64,000 bases of DNA from Craterostigma plantagineum. Taxonomy: Eukaryota; Streptophyta; Magnoliopsida; Lamiales; Linderniaceae. Shown piece after piece: positions 61,609-64,000 of the stretch. A program made the translations under genes and the position numbers. Below the pieces are notes generated by a model. That model had not been told where the DNA came from, searched no databases, and saw only the letters and a program-made list of their open reading frames with translations. The first letter of the stretch is position 1, and each line of letters opens with the position of its first letter. Location: contig JAPQWV010000002.1 in assembly GCA_027422505.1 (NCBI GenBank), positions 27,754,501 to 27,818,500 of the forward strand. Reading direction: 5' to 3'.

Positions 61609-62019
61609 TGAAATAAACGAAAAATATTTTAAGACGGGATAAAGAAGAAACGTGATTTCCCGGATTTCTTTTGGAGGCTGAACTGTATGATGAAAATGAA
61701 GAATGAGATTTCCTATTTACTGACGAGACCGAAATTAGTTGAAGAATTATGGTAAAAACACTTCAATCGTACTCAAAATGCAATCTCAAACACTCAAAAC
61801 GACGTTATTGCAAAACATATTCAGTAAAGAACCCTGTAATGTTTCATACCTTAATTGCTGCAAAACATAAATTATGGTAATTCAGAAATCGATTTTATTG
61901 CATCATCTTGCGAGAGATGGACCCAAAAATTCTATCGAATAATGCAAATGCGATTGCACCCGTTATTAAATTCGAGTATGATATGGACTAAAGAGCAAAG
62001 TTCGATAGCGTTCTTCCCT
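61609..62019. other. Short gene-free stretch, 3' side of the Nudix gene
   Basis: Contains the likely 3' UTR of the minus-strand Nudix gene. No repeat or ORF with support is seen. Confidence 0.5.
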
Positions 62020-63354
62020 TCAGTCGATGAGATACGACGATAGAACTTTCAGTACTTCCTCGTACACAGGCTTCTTGAAATCCACGGCCTGCAATAAAAC
62101 GCCAAGTACGCTAAAATGTTAATCGTCGAGCTAAAGATCTAACGATTTACGACGAAATTCAAATTTGAAAAAAACAAAAACAGAAACTAACTCGATCGAT
62201 TATTTCTTGCGGAGAGAGCCACGACCACTGTCCAAACTCGGGCTTCTCAGTACCATCGCCCAAGAGATTGATCTCTTCCTCCTTCCCATTAAATTTCAAC
62301 AGAAACCTATAGAGAGAACTCATGAGAAAATTTGCTTCTTGGGTTTATCTTTCACGGCGAGTAACGAAAAAAAAAAGAAGGCTGACCATTTCTGCGCTTG
62401 TCCTTTCCAATCTGAGCCCCACTGTACCTTCAGTTTCTCTCTAACCTCTGGCGGGAAGTCGTAGGTTAACCAATACGGCACCTTTCATGCAAGAAATTGC
62501 TATTTTTTAGAAGAAATTTTATGGCTAAATCTTTCTGCAATTCGTTAACGACACCGTTCAACAGTATTAGTTTTCTGTCTATTACAGCGAAACAGAGACT
62601 GCTATAGAATTATATGTTTTGATCCCATTTAGTCATCCAACACACAAGCATCTTTACATACTGAATGGAACATATGCTTTCCATGTTGTTTTAAGCCCAT
62701 ATATAGGAGTGATCTATGTGTATCTGTGTGAACTCATTTTCTCTATGATTAAGAAGCTTACTGCTAACGAATTCACAGTTGGGTAATTGAAAAAAGCATT
62801 ACCTCTGCAACGATATCAGCAGAAGTTACGCCAGTTTCTTCTCTCAGTTCTCTAATGGCAGCATCTCTAGGATCTTCGTTCTCATCAATTCCACCCTACA
62901 TCGTTCCAAGAATGAAAAATTTGCCAGACAAAGTAGCGATCGTTTCAATTTCGGACCTTCTTTCCCCCCAAGAAATATACCGTGGAAACAATCATATATC
63001 AATCGGCAGCAATTAACGGCATAGGAAATTCAATTCGATTCTAACCTGGGGCATTTGCCAGGCATCTGGTATGTCGAGCCTCGAAGCCGCGAAAATCTAG
63101 AACGAATCGAAATTACGTAAAAACAAGCAAACAAAATTGGGACTTAATGGTGGGGAAAAACGAATTAAAGGAACAACCTTTTTAGCTGGGTTGATGAGAC
63201 AAAGTCCGACGTTTCTCCTGTAACCTTGAGGTGGGTCTTCCATGGAAGAAGAGAGGGAAAAGGCTGCAAATCTGCGAAGATAGAAAGGACGTTTAGTGAA
63301 GAAGATGCACTGCGATGGGATGCTAAAGGGTACCAAATTTCGGCATAAAGCCAT
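62020..63354 (-). CDS. Nudix hydrolase, plastid type (NUDT26/27-like Ap4A/ppGpp-class hydrolase)
   Basis: Six exons on the minus strand (63178-63354, 63046-63096, 62803-62895, 62387-62481, 62192-62306, 62020-62088) join in frame to 199 residues. The first 37 residues (MALCRNLVPFSIPSQ...FAAFSLSSS) are hydroxylated and basic, like a chloroplast transit peptide. The mature part begins with YRRNVGLCLINPAKK. The Nudix box lies in exon 3 (GGIDENEDPRDAAIREL plus REETGV) and fits G-x5-E-x7-REUxEExGU, with the metal-binding EE pair present. The later WKGQAQKWFLLKFNG and PEFGQWSWLSPQEIIDRAVD blocks are typical of bacterial RppH-like and plant NUDT25-27 enzymes, which cleave diadenosine polyphosphates and related nucleotides. 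The exact substrate cannot be read from the sequence. No defects are seen. Confidence 0.94.
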
Positions 63355-64000
63355 ATTAGCTTTGTCTAATGCTCTACCTTACACATGGATGGATCTGCGT
63401 CGCTAAGAGGTGCTGCGTTGGAAATGACCGAAAAACCCTTCGTTGATCAAGTATTTTCTATCCAGCTAAAAAGTTGGCCTCTCAACACAATGTCCGTCCC
63501 ATGAAATTTAAGCTCACGTTTCTTTCGATTTCCGCCGCCGACAGCTATTGCATGCTAGGGGGAAAGAGGATTTGAAGGCTGGAATGATTTCCGATGGCCG
63601 AGGTTGTGAGTTGTTCGTAGGATTTATGCTCGTCCATTGTTTTGATATTTTCGTTTTTTTTTTCTGCCTAGGCAATTTTACTTTCGAAGGATTCAATATA
63701 ATTGGGCAGGGGCAGCCATAGATTGTCTCCTATGCTTCGAATTTCATCAATGTTGCTTTGGAAGTGATTGGGTGAAATGTAAGATAGATGACAGTTCAGT
63801 TTTCTGTGGCCCACGGCTGCTTTTTTTCTGCGTGAGGGAACAGAACATTACTGTAATATCGATCAGATAGATATTCAATCATGGCCCAAGGAAGAGAAGA
63901 TGTCTTTACTGTGTATCTTATCTGATACCGTCGAAAAATAGATCTACCACGTTGGACGGCTAACAGACTTGTTCCCGCCTAGATTCCACCGCGCACGTCA
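63355..64000. other. Upstream flank of the Nudix gene
   Basis: No gene or repeat is recognised. A short ORF on the minus strand (63514-63696) has no domain. The window ends in intergenic or leader sequence. Confidence 0.45.

Overview
The window is nuclear DNA of a flowering plant, most likely a eudicot. The protein-coding genes have many short introns with GT-AG borders, the intergenic DNA is AT-rich, and the transposons are plant types (Mutator-like, hAT-like, Stowaway, Ty1/copia, L1-type LINE, a 5S-bearing Cassandra-like fragment). An asterid is my impression from protein similarity recalled from memory; nothing in the sequence proves it.

Nine host genes look intact. They are an ankyrin/GPCR-chaperone protein (932-3570, +), a JmjN/JmjC/FYR histone demethylase (13973-19226, +), a cytosolic cyclophilin (22602-23129, -), the FG nucleoporin NUP1/NUP136 (27215-32877, +), a farnesylated-type DnaJ/HSP40 (33837-35947, -), an atypical bZIP (47443-48725, +), the ESCRT protein VPS60/CHMP5 (49198-51114, -), an AIF/FSP1-like FAD oxidoreductase (52497-54992, -) and a plastid-type Nudix hydrolase (62020-63354, -). 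Splice sites were worked out by hand and every exon chain keeps frame. A PP2A B'' regulatory-subunit gene (4848-6689, -) is a decayed copy with three frameshifts and a large internal loss.

The most interesting part is 39240-46313. It is a complete 7.06-kb Mutator-like element with a perfect 9-bp target duplication and about 75-bp terminal inverted repeats. It holds two convergent genes. The left one encodes a 606-residue plant mobile domain (PMD/MAIN-like) protein. The right one encodes an 890-residue protein in which a FAR1-type zinc finger, a MULE transposase and a C-terminal OTU cysteine-protease domain are joined by splicing. Both genes start just inside a terminal repeat, share a TATTTAAAG promoter motif and begin with a tiny basic exon. 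Both then have a first intron filled with eight or nine copies of a palindrome of the type GACCGAAATC/ATTTCGGTC. The element landed about 5 bp upstream of the TATA box of the bZIP gene.

A second, non-autonomous Mutator-like element (60405-61599) has long inverted ends and carries a captured 5' piece of a bHLH/MYC-type (JAM/bHLH13-like) transcription factor gene, so it is a Pack-MULE. Other repeats include a defective copia element with nearly identical LTRs (7588-11881), a hAT-like element nested in a LINE (20442-20852), and a second hAT-like element (25389-25839). There is also a dispersed GGTACC-rich repeat present at least four times (one copy split by a Stowaway element), several Stowaway MITEs, a minisatellite inside an inverted repeat (7025-7430) and a 5S-rRNA-like Cassandra-type LTR fragment (56400-56730).
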